In this document: in pieces, positions 37,398-47,611 of the stretch
Numbering within the stretch: position 1 is the stretch's first letter
Layout of the letters: each line of letters begins with the position of its first letter
Origin: Defluviitaleaceae bacterium
Lineage (GTDB): Bacteria; Bacillota; Clostridia; Lachnospirales; WRAA01
DNA length: 54,637 nucleotides
Direction of reading: 5' to 3'
NCBI GenBank assembly: GCA_009780015.1
Contig: WRAW01000007.1
Span: 1-54,637, forward strand
Made by a program: the position numbers and the translations under genes
Notes under the pieces: generated by a model
What the model saw: only the letters and a program-made list of their open reading frames with translations
Told to the model about the DNA's origin: nothing
The model's database searches: none

Positions 37398-37417
37398 GCT
37401 AATAGAGAGGAAGGCGC

Positions 37418-37940
37418 TCAGCCTTCCTCTCTTTCTACAATAACAAATCCGGTGCGCGGCAGACGCGCGAGGCGTGCTCTTTCGGCGGAAAGGGCGCGCC
37501 TGTATTCTTCCAGGTTGTGCCTGAGCAAGCGGAGTTCCTTAGCTATTTCCTGCTCGGTCTTCCGTGATGCCTGTCTCAAGCTTTTGTATCTCGCGCTCCC
37601 AGCGGGATATCCTTGCTTCAATCCGCTTCGATCTGGAGGAGGTAGTCGGCCTGTGTATGAAGCTGCCCGTGTTGCGGAGAATACCGCGCCGCTGGCTCGG
37701 AGATATAACGATAATCTGTACACGATCCCTGTCGGTAAGCCTGAACGACCGGAGAGTCCGCTCGACAAGCGGCCTGTCAGACTCCAGGTGCACGCCGCTG
37801 TTGTGGATGAAGAATCGGCCTATAACGCCCTGATCCGGCGTCGCGGCAGGCTGCTCATCAAAACTTCCGTCAGGATTAGCTAAGGAGTTGCGGTTTTTCG
37901 TCCGCCAAAATTCCTGGACAACGCATCCGTCGATACGCAT
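37418..37940 (-). pseudogene. Hypothetical coiled-coil protein, apparently frameshifted
   Basis: Frame 37940-37539 ends ...EREIQKLETGITEDRAGNS*. The adjacent frame continues RKTEQEIAKELRLLRHNLEEYRRALSAERARLARLPRTGFVIVEREEG*. Confidence 0.5.
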
Positions 37941-37973
37941 ACATACACCTCCTGTTGCAACTTATTATATGGC

Positions 37974-39005
37974 CTAGCGCGTCACAAGTTCCCTTACACA
38001 GTCTACAACATATGGGATGTCGTCAGCCTTGAAGTCGTTGTGTGTAACGAAGCGGTACACTCCGACCCCGCGGATTTCGTTTGACTTTATTCCTTTTTTG
38101 AGCAGCCCGGCGGTGAAGGCGGCGTGGTCGAAGCCTTCGCGCCGGATCGTAAAGAATACCATGTTAATCTGCGGCTCGGAGGGAACTTCGATGCCGTCTA
38201 TTTCGGCAAGTTTTGCGGCCAGGGTACGGGCATTAGCGTGGTCTTCGTGCAGCCGCTTGGTCATCTTCTCGATGGCGACAATGCCGGGGGCGGCCAGTAC
38301 TCCGGCCTGCCTCATGCCTGCGCCCAGCATCTTGCGTATGCGGCGCGCCTTGGCGACAAACTTGGCGTCGGAGCAGATCAGCGAACCCACCGGAGCGGCC
38401 AGCCCCTTGGACAAGCAGAATGTTATGGAATCACAGCAGGCGGCAAGCTGCTTAACGTCCACGCCCAGCGATACGGCGGCGTTAAATATGCGCGCCCCGT
38501 CGATATGTACAGGTATTCCATATGAGCGCGAGGCCTCGTAGGTCGCGGCCATTACGTCCAGCGGGACGACGCTGCCGTTCGCCAGCGCGTTCTCAAGGCA
38601 GACAAGGCCCGTGTCGGGGAAGTGGATATTCTTGGAGCGCACGTGCTTGTGTACGTCGCCCGCGGTGACATATCCGTCGGGACGGTCTACAAGGGCGTAT
38701 CCCACACCGGCCAGAGCCGCCGCCGCGCCTACCTCGTACACAACAATGTGCGAATTCCTCCCGGCGATTATTTCGTCGGACGGCTTGGTGTGCGCCATGA
38801 TACTCAGTTGGTTGCCCATAGTGCCGGTCGGCACAAATAGCGCGGCTTCCTTACCCATGGTATGCGCCGCCAGCTCTTCCAGCTTGTTAACGGACTCGTC
38901 GTCGCCGTACACGTCGTCGCCAACTTCACACGTAGCCATTACCTGTCTCATCTCGTCCGTGGGCTTGGTAACGGTGTCGCTTCTCAGATCAATCATCATC
39001 GCCAT
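37974..39005 (-). CDS. ltaE: Low-specificity L-threonine aldolase
   Basis: IDLRSDTVTKPTDEMR, VGDDVYGDDESVNKLE, HIDGARIFNAAVSLG and CLSKGLAAPVGS. Confidence 0.93.
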   Translation of the reverse strand: MAMMIDLRSDTVTKPTDEMRQVMATCEVGDDVYGDDESVNKLEELAAHTMGKEAALFVPTGTMGNQLSIMAHTKPSDEIIAGRNSHIVVYEVGAAAALAGVGYALVDRPDGYVTAGDVHKHVRSKNIHFPDTGLVCLENALANGSVVPLDVMAATYEASRSYGIPVHIDGARIFNAAVSLGVDVKQLAACCDSITFCLSKGLAAPVGSLICSDAKFVAKARRIRKMLGAGMRQAGVLAAPGIVAIEKMTKRLHEDHANARTLAAKLAEIDGIEVPSEPQINMVFFTIRREGFDHAAFTAGLLKKGIKSNEIRGVGVYRFVTHNDFKADDIPYVVDCVRELVTR

Positions 39006-39014
39006 AATATCCTC

Positions 39015-40763
39015 CTAATTTCTCATAGCTTCTATATACTCACGTATTACATCCCAGGTCGCGGCATTCTCAAGACCGCTCTGCCATATCGCGATCCCCG
39101 GGAGCTCATAGGCTCTTGCCATATCCAGCTTACGGGCGACGGAGCGCTCACACTCCAGCCAGACCCGGTGCATTACGTTGGGATACACGGGGTCCGGGAA
39201 TTCGGCGTAGTAGGAGCCGATTTCGTCGATCCAGTAGAACGTCGCGCCGTTTTCCGTAAACATGCGCCGGGCGAAGTCCATGCCGATGTTGCGGATTTCG
39301 TGGCTGGAGGAGCCGTCGGGGTAGGTTGTTTCGATCCATACGCGGTTGTAGACAGGTATGCCCATTATGACCATTTCGCGCGGGACTTCGTTCATGGTGG
39401 CCACAATTCCTTCTTCCACGAAGGGGAGCGAAGCCACGGGCCCAGGTTCCGGCGAGCCCGACCAGTGTTCGTCATAGGCCATTACCGCCACATAGTCGAC
39501 GGTTCTGGCGATTTCGGTGCGGTTCATGTACATGGTATAGCGCGGCACAAACAATGCCACGGACAGGTGCGCCCCAAGCTCGTGCATGGGAGGGCGGAGC
39601 TCACGCAGAAACTGAATGAAGTACGGTGCGAAGTCGGGCAGCACAGCCTCATAGTCAACATTTATGCCGTCCAGGTTGTAGTAAACAATCAAGTCCAATA
39701 TCTGATCTATTACGAATTTGCGGACATCGGTATCGGATAGAACCTCGCGGGACACCACAGCGCTGAAGTTGTCGGTCAGCTTAGGCCACACCATGCGGCC
39801 GTTTGCGTGGGCAAAGTCAACGTAATCACGGTTTCCGGCGTCGATAATTGTGCCGTCGATAACCGGATCGGTTTGGAATGTGAACCATGCCGGGCTCATA
39901 ACCGTGACTTCCGGCGCCACATTCCAGAAATCCCTGTTGTTCATGAACATGGCGTCCCATACCATAACTATGGGGTACCGGAGAGGCTGCTTTCTGTCAA
40001 GCGACTGCTCGGGCGGACGCACAACGGCGGCCGTCACGGAGGTCTCGCCGATCAGGCTTTCATGAACATAGCCCACAATGGCGTTCGCGGAACGCACACG
40101 GCGAAAGCCCTCTTCGGCCTCTTCCAGCAGTACTACGCTGTCGCCGATGTGAACCTCCTCCATGTACGGCGCGTGGTTGTCGGGTCTTGCGCGAAGTCTG
40201 CCGTCGTCGGTGATTTGCGCTCTGACACCGGCAACTCCGGCGTCGTCTACGGTCACGATCATGTATTCTTCGTGATAGCTTATCCTCACGTTGTATTCGT
40301 TTTCAGCGAAAGCCATTGGTATGAACGCCATGTTGTCCACGACGATAAAAGGTTCGTAAAGCCGGCGCGAGTCCTCGTTGTGCGTATAGTCAAGCTGGTT
40401 TATCCTGTAGCGGCGTACCTGAGTCTCAGTCGTAATAATTATGTTCTCGCCGCGATCCCAAAACGTGTAGGGGTCAAGACGCTCGTTTATGAAGTCTACC
40501 GGAAGAAATATATTGTCTCCCACAACCAGTGGCGGTGTAGGCGTAAGTACTATCGCGTCGTCAATCATCACATTAACGCTAGTGCTCGAAAGCTCGGGGT
40601 AAAATATAAACACGGATTCATGGCGTGAACTGAGCACGTGATCTACCGCATAAGCCACGCCCACAGCCAGGACAGCAATGGCCGCAAGCGACACCCCGAT
40701 CTTTAATATCAGAAACTTTAGCTTCCTTCTTCTTTTATCAAACATATTTGAGCGTGAGCCCAT
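39015..40763 (-). CDS. Membrane-anchored glycoside hydrolase family 18 protein with SH3-like domain
   Basis: N-terminal TM, SH3-like HIGDSVVLLEEAEEGFRRVRSANAIVGYVHESLIG; GH18 signature YYNLDGINVDYEAV and VAVMAYDEHW. Confidence 0.88.
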   Translation of the reverse strand: MGSRSNMFDKRRRKLKFLILKIGVSLAAIAVLAVGVAYAVDHVLSSRHESVFIFYPELSSTSVNVMIDDAIVLTPTPPLVVGDNIFLPVDFINERLDPYTFWDRGENIIITTETQVRRYRINQLDYTHNEDSRRLYEPFIVVDNMAFIPMAFAENEYNVRISYHEEYMIVTVDDAGVAGVRAQITDDGRLRARPDNHAPYMEEVHIGDSVVLLEEAEEGFRRVRSANAIVGYVHESLIGETSVTAAVVRPPEQSLDRKQPLRYPIVMVWDAMFMNNRDFWNVAPEVTVMSPAWFTFQTDPVIDGTIIDAGNRDYVDFAHANGRMVWPKLTDNFSAVVSREVLSDTDVRKFVIDQILDLIVYYNLDGINVDYEAVLPDFAPYFIQFLRELRPPMHELGAHLSVALFVPRYTMYMNRTEIARTVDYVAVMAYDEHWSGSPEPGPVASLPFVEEGIVATMNEVPREMVIMGIPVYNRVWIETTYPDGSSSHEIRNIGMDFARRMFTENGATFYWIDEIGSYYAEFPDPVYPNVMHRVWLECERSVARKLDMARAYELPGIAIWQSGLENAATWDVIREYIEAMRN

Positions 40764-40858
40764 CAGTTTTCCTCCTTGTTATAGTAAATACACTCAAGTG
40801 TATTCACTATACTGCTTAGAGCCTAAATATTTTTCATCAGCTTGCAGATACTAATGCC

Positions 40859-41257
40859 ATGGGACTAAACATTTTGCTAAGATTTTTAATATACGGAGCC
40901 TTCGGCTGGGTGCTGGAGATTATATGGACGGGGCTGAACTCTCTTATTAGAGGCGACTTCACGCTACGGGCCAGTACATCGATATGGATGTTCTTCATCT
41001 ACGGGATGTTTGTGCTGTTCGAGCCCGCGTTTGCGATTCTCGCGTCGCTGCCGTTCTTCGTCCGGGGAATGGTGTACATGCTTGTGATATTTATCGCGGA
41101 GTACGTCACAGGCGGTCTGATGAAGCGCGCGGATATATGCCCTTGGGACTACAGCGACGCCCGCTACAGCGTTCAAGGCGTTATACGTCTGGATTACGCG
41201 CCCGTGTGGTTTGCCGCGGGGCTGCTGTTTGAAGCTGTGTACGTCATTATACGTTAG
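40859..41257 (+). CDS. Putative ABC-transporter type IV (PF06541-like) membrane protein
   Basis: FLIYGAFGWVLEIIWTGL...FFIYGMFVLFEPAF...EYVTGGLMKRADICPWDYSDARYSVQGVIRLDYAPVWF. Confidence 0.7.
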   Translation: MGLNILLRFLIYGAFGWVLEIIWTGLNSLIRGDFTLRASTSIWMFFIYGMFVLFEPAFAILASLPFFVRGMVYMLVIFIAEYVTGGLMKRADICPWDYSDARYSVQGVIRLDYAPVWFAAGLLFEAVYVIIR

Positions 41258-41277
41258 AGCGTCTTTGTACGGCTGGA

Positions 41278-42612
41278 TCAATGTATCGGGTGTGGATGCT
41301 CCTTTATGTGTTTTCGGTAGTAAGCAAGCGCGTCGTCGGCTAAAGGGTGCATTTTATTCGAGCCCTTGTTGAGCGTGTAGTCACGCTTGAGGGATAGTGT
41401 CTCGTATACCGCGGCGTTGATGTCGCGCTGTGTGTAGGCCAGGCTCCTTATCTTGTCGCGCTGAGCTTGATATGGCTCGGCTACTGCTTCGGCGTCGCGT
41501 CCGGGGTCAAGGACGTCGGCGACGAATAGGATTTTCTCGAGCGTGGACATGCCGGGGCGTCCGATAGTGTGACTGCGCATAGCATTCAGGACGGCTTCAT
41601 CGTTTACGCCGAACTTACTGCGCGCCAGTACCGCGCCTATATGACCGTGCAGCAGCACGGGGCTTGCGGCGGTAATTTCGTCGACGTCTACGCCATGGTC
41701 GGCGGCTAGGCGAAGCATATCCGCGCTCGGCAGTTCCTTGGCCGCGTCGTGAAGAAGCCCTGCCAAATGAGCCAGTTCTATGTCTTCGCCGTGGATTTGA
41801 GCCAGGCGCAGCGCTTGTTCGGCCACGCCCAGAGTGTGGGCAAAGCGTTCTGATGTAAGATTTTCGCGCAAATACTCGGTTATGTCAATGACTCGCCGCT
41901 GCTGTGGAGAACCTTTGGGAAGTGTGTATAGGTTATACTTTGAGATATAATCCAGCACATTGTCGGGTATCAGATACTTTGCGGATTTTCCCAGAAACGC
42001 GCGCGCGCGAATATCCGATGAGGATATGGCGAGAGCGGGAACTTCCAGAAAATGAATCTTGCTGTTATAATCGGAGCCAAGTTGTTGGATGTATTCAAGA
42101 AGAGTTTCCCGCTTGTAGCCGGGGCGCGTAACAGCCACAAAGTCGCACATTGAAAGAAGGGCGTCGGGCTCCTTCCACGTAAGAATTTCGAGCACAGCGT
42201 CCGCCCCTGTTATGAAGTAGAATTGCGCCCTGTCGCCCAGTTCTTCGCGAAGCGCGCGTACTGTGTCGATTGTATAGGACTTTCCACTGCGTTCGATCTC
42301 GATTGACGACGGTACGAAGAATGGGTTTGAGGCTGTGGCCAGAGCTGTCATCATGTACCGGTGCCAGGAATCCGCCGGACGGCGCGACTCCTTGTGCGGA
42401 GGGGTGCCCGCCGGTATGAAGCGAACTTCGTGCAGGTCAAATTCCTGACGTACGGCCTCAGCCGCGACCAGGTGGCCATAGTGGATAGGGTCGAAAGTTC
42501 CGCCCATTATCGCTATACGGGTCGTATTGTCGTTATTATTGCCCCACCGACTAAATATTGGACAATCTTGTCGGTCATGTTGGCGCATAGCTGCGTCAAC
42601 TCCTCCCGGCAT
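41278..42612 (-). CDS. nadD: Fusion of nicotinate-nucleotide adenylyltransferase (NadD) and YqeK-type HD-domain protein
   Basis: N-terminal IAIMGGTFDPIHYGHLVAAE...FITGADAVLEILTW. C-terminal RFAHTLGVAEQALRLAQIHGEDIELAHLAGLLHDAAKEL...HGHIGAVLAR. Confidence 0.93.
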   Translation of the reverse strand: MPGGVDAAMRQHDRQDCPIFSRWGNNNDNTTRIAIMGGTFDPIHYGHLVAAEAVRQEFDLHEVRFIPAGTPPHKESRRPADSWHRYMMTALATASNPFFVPSSIEIERSGKSYTIDTVRALREELGDRAQFYFITGADAVLEILTWKEPDALLSMCDFVAVTRPGYKRETLLEYIQQLGSDYNSKIHFLEVPALAISSSDIRARAFLGKSAKYLIPDNVLDYISKYNLYTLPKGSPQQRRVIDITEYLRENLTSERFAHTLGVAEQALRLAQIHGEDIELAHLAGLLHDAAKELPSADMLRLAADHGVDVDEITAASPVLLHGHIGAVLARSKFGVNDEAVLNAMRSHTIGRPGMSTLEKILFVADVLDPGRDAEAVAEPYQAQRDKIRSLAYTQRDINAAVYETLSLKRDYTLNKGSNKMHPLADDALAYYRKHIKEHPHPIH

Positions 42613-42619
42613 ACTTTAA

Positions 42620-42852
42620 GAGCCTGTCTAATATCTTTTTTATCATTGCTTTCAGTCATTTATCGCTGGATGCTACCGGGTTTTGCGCTCAATTTAACAC
42701 CACAAAGGCAACTATTTCAATCTATGACCGCAGGCAGTCTCAGAACACACAAAACCTGCGCTTTGCTTTCCTTCTACACTCACGGTTTCAAAGCACGCTG
42801 ACTATCTAATGACGAAAATTTAAATCAGGTCGGAAAAAGGTATTAGGCAGGA
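42620..42852. mobile_element. Possible degenerate repeat element with imperfect ends
   Basis: GCCTGTCTAATATCTTTTTTATC on the left versus (reverse complement of right end) TCCTGCCTAATACCTTTTTCC; non-coding between nadD and fliS. Confidence 0.35.
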
Positions 42853-42946
42853 TATTAGGCACGCGTCATCGTCATATTCTTATTTTGTACAGGTATGCCT
42901 CGCAATCTATCCTTGTCCAACATTAATCGGCAGAGTGACAGCTATG

Positions 42947-43375
42947 TTACCCTTGCAGATCCGTGCCTGTACTTGTGGCCGCGTCGGCTCTGGCTTGGCC
43001 CGTGCCTCCGCGCGCGGCGTGCATGGCTTCCTTCCACATATCGCGCATACCGCGGATCAGATCGCTGCACTCATTTATGATTTCGGGATCTTTGTTGATG
43101 TTGGCATCGACAAGGCGGCGATAGATGTATTCGTACATAGTGTCGAAATCCTTTGAGACTTCGTAAGACCTGTTTAGAGTCAATTGGAACTCCCGGATTA
43201 TGTCTTGTACGCGAACCAGGCGCTCGTGCGCCTTTTCATTGTCCCTGGCCTCAATCGCTGACTGCGCCTGATTGATGAATTTAAGCGCGCCGTCGTAGAG
43301 TATGAGAGTCAGTTCTTCCTTAGGCGCGGTCAAGATCGCGTTTTCCCTCATCTTGCTGTATGGATTTGATTGCAT
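42947..43375 (-). CDS. fliS: Flagellar export chaperone FliS
   Basis: ELTLILYDGALKFINQAQSAIEARDNEKAHERLVRVQDIIREFQLTLN...FDTMYEYIYRRLVDANI. Confidence 0.94.
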   Translation of the reverse strand: MQSNPYSKMRENAILTAPKEELTLILYDGALKFINQAQSAIEARDNEKAHERLVRVQDIIREFQLTLNRSYEVSKDFDTMYEYIYRRLVDANINKDPEIINECSDLIRGMRDMWKEAMHAARGGTGQARADAATSTGTDLQG

Positions 43376-43437
43376 AAAATCCCTCCCCGTTGTATGTGTG
43401 GTGAGCTATTAATGTATTATAACACATTGACGCGCAA

Positions 43438-45621
43438 TTAATCAACAATTGTCAGCGCGCCAAGGTCGGATTTGAGTTTGACCCGTACGTGCCTTCCGTC
43501 GGCCCTGTCCGCCTCGAAGCCGCCGGTTGCCAGAAGCTTTGCCGCGGATTCCGCGTCTATGGAGATTCCCGCGGAGGCAAGCGCGTTCTTCCAGATTGTG
43601 AACTTGCAGCCTGTTTTCCAGTTACTGCATCCGAAGGCTTTGGAGTTTTCCAAAACACTGCCCTCGGTACACTTGGGACAGCTTCCAAGCGGCCTTGGCG
43701 CGTTCCCGCGGCGGCTGCTTTTGCGGCGCGCGTCCTCCGGGAAGGCTATGCCTCCGTCTGTGCCGCGCGTGAAATCCACGATATAGTTTACATAGCGCCC
43801 GATGCTCTGCATAAACCTCTCGCTACCAAGCGTACCCCTTGCTATGGATGTCAAGCCCTTCTCCCACTTTCCGGTTGTCTCGGGGGTCTTGAGTTCCGGC
43901 GGTACGGCGGCGATCAGCTTCTGTCCCTTCTCGGTCGGCGTCAGGGTCTTTCCGCTTCGGACGACGTAGCCGACGTCTATCAGGCGCTCAATGGTCGCGG
44001 CTCGTGTGGCCGGAGTGCCCAGCCCCGACTCCTTCAGGCGTTCACGAAGCTCCTCGTCGTCCACAAAGCGTCCCGCGTGCTCCATTGCCGAAAGCAGTGT
44101 AGCCTCGGTGTATGGTTTGGGCGGCTGAGTGCGCTTCTGCACGGCTTTCGCGGCCGTACAGCAGACACTTTCATCCTGTGACAACGCCGGGAGAGCCTGT
44201 TCGCCCTCTTCGTCCTCAGGGCCGGTCTTAGACTTGGCCTTTTTCGCGGCGGCTTGGGGCGGATTGAGCGCCGTCCAGCCTTCCTGAATCACGACCTTTC
44301 CCTTGGAGACAAAGCTATAGGAAGTACCGTCGCAAGGTATGCTCGTTATTACCGTAGTGACTTCATAGATATAGTTTGGGTAAAAAACCTGTATGAAGCG
44401 CCTTGCCACAAGGTCGTAGATATGACGCTCGTCTGCGCCGAGAGCCTGCAGCTTCGGCGTGGATGCCGTCGGTATGATTGCGTGGTGATCGCTTATTTTC
44501 GTATCGTCGACGATGCGCTTGCCTACGCTTAGCTGCGTGTCCGCGAGAGGCGCCGCGTAACCGGCGTATTCCTCAGCCTTGGAGAGCTTGCGCAATATTT
44601 CGGGAAGCTTGGGCTTCATATCGGAGCTGAGGTAGCGGCTGTCAGTGCGCGGATATGTAATCAGCTTGCGTTTCTCATACAGCGCCTGCGCGATGTCGAG
44701 AGTCTTTTGCGCGGAGTACCCAAATCGGCGATTTGCCTCGCGCTGGAGTTCTGTCAGGTCATATAAGAGCGGCGGCGGCTGGCGTTTCTCCTCGGTTGTC
44801 AGGTCGCTTATGACGGCGGGCCTGCCGCTCACGGCGTCCGCAACCTCGTTTGCGCGCTCACGGGAATCCAGCCTAGTCTGCCTGGTCTTGACGCCGTCTT
44901 CGCCCACTGTCGTCTCAAAGTACGTACCAAAGTATTCCTGCTTCAATTCCGTCTCGAAGTTTGCTGTGACCTCGAAGTATTCCTGCGGTACAAACTCGTC
45001 TATCTCTTTCTGCTTTGCCACGAGCAGAGCCAGGGTCGGCGTCTGGACGCGGCCTACCGACAGCAGCACGTTGTACTTTAGCGTAAACGCGCGCGACGCG
45101 TTGATGCCGACAAGCCAGTCCGCGTGAGAGCGGCACTTGGCTGAGGCCGCGAGGTTGTCGTAGAACGAGCCGTCCTTGAGGCTGCTGAAACCCTCGCGGA
45201 TGGCGTCGTCGGTCATTGATGATATCCACAGCCTTTTGACGGGCTTGCTCGAACCCAGGAGGTCGTAAATATACCGAAAGATGAGCTCTCCCTCGCGCCC
45301 CGAGTCGGTGGCGCAAATAATCGCGGTCACGTCGCTCTGGTTGAAGAGCTTCTTTATGACGCCGAGCTGGGGCTTGGTCTTCGCGATAGGCACGAGCCTG
45401 ATCTCTTCCGGGATGATCGGGAGCGCGTCGCTCCGCCACTTTTTGTACGCGGGATCATATTGCTCGGGTTCTGCCAGGGTCACAAGATGCCCTATGGCCC
45501 AAGTAATGATATAGTCTCCGCCGGACAGATATCCTTCGCCCTTGCCGCGCACGCCGAGCACTCGCGCGATATCCCGCGCAACCGAGGGCTTTTCAGCCAG
45601 TATTAACTCTTTTGAGGCCAT
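43438..45621 (-). CDS. topB: DNA topoisomerase III (TopB-type)
   Basis: LILAEKPSVARDIARVLG, ATDSGREGELIFRYI, SVGRVQTPTLALLV, LITYPRTDSRYLS. Confidence 0.95.
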   Translation of the reverse strand: MASKELILAEKPSVARDIARVLGVRGKGEGYLSGGDYIITWAIGHLVTLAEPEQYDPAYKKWRSDALPIIPEEIRLVPIAKTKPQLGVIKKLFNQSDVTAIICATDSGREGELIFRYIYDLLGSSKPVKRLWISSMTDDAIREGFSSLKDGSFYDNLAASAKCRSHADWLVGINASRAFTLKYNVLLSVGRVQTPTLALLVAKQKEIDEFVPQEYFEVTANFETELKQEYFGTYFETTVGEDGVKTRQTRLDSRERANEVADAVSGRPAVISDLTTEEKRQPPPLLYDLTELQREANRRFGYSAQKTLDIAQALYEKRKLITYPRTDSRYLSSDMKPKLPEILRKLSKAEEYAGYAAPLADTQLSVGKRIVDDTKISDHHAIIPTASTPKLQALGADERHIYDLVARRFIQVFYPNYIYEVTTVITSIPCDGTSYSFVSKGKVVIQEGWTALNPPQAAAKKAKSKTGPEDEEGEQALPALSQDESVCCTAAKAVQKRTQPPKPYTEATLLSAMEHAGRFVDDEELRERLKESGLGTPATRAATIERLIDVGYVVRSGKTLTPTEKGQKLIAAVPPELKTPETTGKWEKGLTSIARGTLGSERFMQSIGRYVNYIVDFTRGTDGGIAFPEDARRKSSRRGNAPRPLGSCPKCTEGSVLENSKAFGCSNWKTGCKFTIWKNALASAGISIDAESAAKLLATGGFEADRADGRHVRVKLKSDLGALTIVD

Positions 45622-45771
45622 GGAAGCCCTCTTTTTTTCATATAATTTTCCGCGGTTATATATTCGCCGCGCTCAATCTGTGCGAACCCTTCACTCATAC
45701 TTATTTCTTCTTTCAGGAGCTATATCAGGTGTCATTTCTTTCACAACCTTTTGCTATATCCGCGCCAATTG

Positions 45772-47034
45772 TTACGCCTCGCGGTGGACGCGTCTTATGT
45801 CCGCGCCAAGAGAGCCAAGCTTCTGCTCGATTCTTTCGTAGCCGCGGTCGATGTACCGTACGTTGCCGATTGTCGTTTCGCCCTTTGCGGCAAGGGCGGC
45901 AATAACAAGCGCGGCGCCGGCTCGAAGGTCGGTGGCGTTGACCTGCGCTCCGGTCAGGTTTGAGTCTCCTGAGACCACCGCTGTGCGTCCGTCGACCTTG
46001 ATGTTTGCACCCAGCCGTTTCAGCTCGTTAATGTATTGGAAGCGGTTCTCCCATACTGTTTCGGTCAGGATGCCCGTGCCCTTTGTCTTGCAGAGCAGGG
46101 CTGTCATCTGCGGCTGCAAGTCCGTGGGATACCCCGGATACGGCATTGTCTTGACGTTGACGCTTCGCAGATCGCCGCCGCCCTGTACGCGGACGTAGTC
46201 GGAGCCGGTGGATACTTGGCACTTCATTTCGCTGAGCTTGGAGATCACCGATTCCATGTGCTTGGGGATTATGTTGCGGATGGTGACGTCGCCGCCGGTT
46301 ACGGCCGCCGCGATCATGTATGTGCCCGATTCTATCTGGTCGGGAATGATGGTATACGTGCCGCCGTGGAGCTCCTGCACGCCGGTGATCCTGATAACGT
46401 CCGTACCGGCGCCCTTGACCCTGGCCCCCAATATATTGAGGAAATTGGCCGTATCAACCACGTGCGGCTCCTTGGCCGCGTTTTCGATAACCGTGACGCC
46501 CTCGGCATAGATGGCCGCCAGCATTATGTTGATGGTAGCCCCGACGGATACCACGTCCAGGAAGATATTCGTTCCGACCAGGCGATCCGCGCGCGCCTTT
46601 ATCATACCGTGCTCTATATTGATGGTCGCGCCCATGGCGGTCAGACCTTTTATGTGCTGGTCAATCGGCCTTACGCCGAAGTTGCACCCCCCGGGCATGG
46701 GAACCTCGGCCTGCCCGAAACGCCCAAGCAGCACGCCCAACAGGTAGTATGAAGCCCGGATTTTGCGCACGCTTTCATAGTCGGCGCAGCAGTTGGTGAT
46801 GTTGCGGCTGTCGATTTCCAGGGTGTGGTCGTCGCGCAGAGTGCAGACCGCGCCTATCTGTGTCATAGCTTTTGTCAAGCCTTCAACGTCTTCTATGTAC
46901 GGCAGGTTTTCAATCACGCAGACGCCGTTTGCCGCGATTGCGGCGGGTATTATGGCTACTGCGGCATTTTTTGCCCCGCTTACATAAACTTCACCTTCAA
47001 GACGTTTTCCGCCGTTTATTACTATATATTCCAT
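45772..47034 (-). CDS. murA: UDP-N-acetylglucosamine 1-carboxyvinyltransferase
   Basis: MEYIVINGGKRLEGEVYVSGAKNAAVAIIPA, RASYYLLGVLLGRFGQAEVPMPGGCNFGVRPIDQH, GYPTDLQPQ. Confidence 0.96.
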   Translation of the reverse strand: MEYIVINGGKRLEGEVYVSGAKNAAVAIIPAAIAANGVCVIENLPYIEDVEGLTKAMTQIGAVCTLRDDHTLEIDSRNITNCCADYESVRKIRASYYLLGVLLGRFGQAEVPMPGGCNFGVRPIDQHIKGLTAMGATINIEHGMIKARADRLVGTNIFLDVVSVGATINIMLAAIYAEGVTVIENAAKEPHVVDTANFLNILGARVKGAGTDVIRITGVQELHGGTYTIIPDQIESGTYMIAAAVTGGDVTIRNIIPKHMESVISKLSEMKCQVSTGSDYVRVQGGGDLRSVNVKTMPYPGYPTDLQPQMTALLCKTKGTGILTETVWENRFQYINELKRLGANIKVDGRTAVVSGDSNLTGAQVNATDLRAGAALVIAALAAKGETTIGNVRYIDRGYERIEQKLGSLGADIRRVHREA

Positions 47035-47149
47035 TTGCGCCTCCTGACAGCGACTAGTCAAATCAATAGGATAGTGTAAATTACATTGTATCAATTTTCG
47101 GCTTATAAAGCAAGTTATATTTTCACCCAATCTTTTGCGCGTTAACTAG

Positions 47150-47175
47150 AAATAAGGCACAAATGTGCCTTATTT
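47150..47175 (-). terminator. Terminator-like hairpin
   Basis: AAATAAGGCAC-AAAT-GTGCCTTATTT downstream of the DUF6809-like gene. Confidence 0.7.
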
Positions 47176-47188
47176 CAAACGTTCCTGT

Positions 47189-47467
47189 CTATGATTCGCC
47201 GCCCGTGACGAAGACTTCGGCGGTCATAAGTACACCAAGCTTATACCCCTGAACCAGGTTTTTTGTGGACTCGATGCCTTTAAGCTCATCCTGCGCTTCG
47301 ACAAATTTCTGGAAGATGATTTTTTGCTTGTCGTCCAGGCTGGCAAGAAGTTCGTCCTCATTGCTTACTACGGCGGATACCGCCTGCCCATATTCCGAAT
47401 CTTTCTCGAAAGTCCAAAACCCCGGCGAGATTTTTCCGCAGATGAATTCCTCTAGTATGCTTTTCAT
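47189..47467 (-). CDS. DUF6809-like small protein
   Basis: MKSILEEFICGKISPGFWTFEKDSEYGQAVSAVVSNEDELLASLDDKQKIIFQKFVEAQDELKGIESTKNLVQGYKLGVLMTAEVF; paralogs at 36682-37292 and 52385-52687. Family name from recollection. Confidence 0.7.
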   Translation of the reverse strand: MKSILEEFICGKISPGFWTFEKDSEYGQAVSAVVSNEDELLASLDDKQKIIFQKFVEAQDELKGIESTKNLVQGYKLGVLMTAEVFVTGGES

Positions 47468-47611
47468 ATACACATTCCTTTCAATGTTGTTTCCAACAAC
47501 TACTTGAAATGATTCACGGCGCATGGTATAATATTTACGCCTGAATTCCTTTCGGGCAGTTGTTGGTATGGGGAAGTGGCGGTTTTCTTGTTGGATTGAC
47601 GCCGCTTCCTT

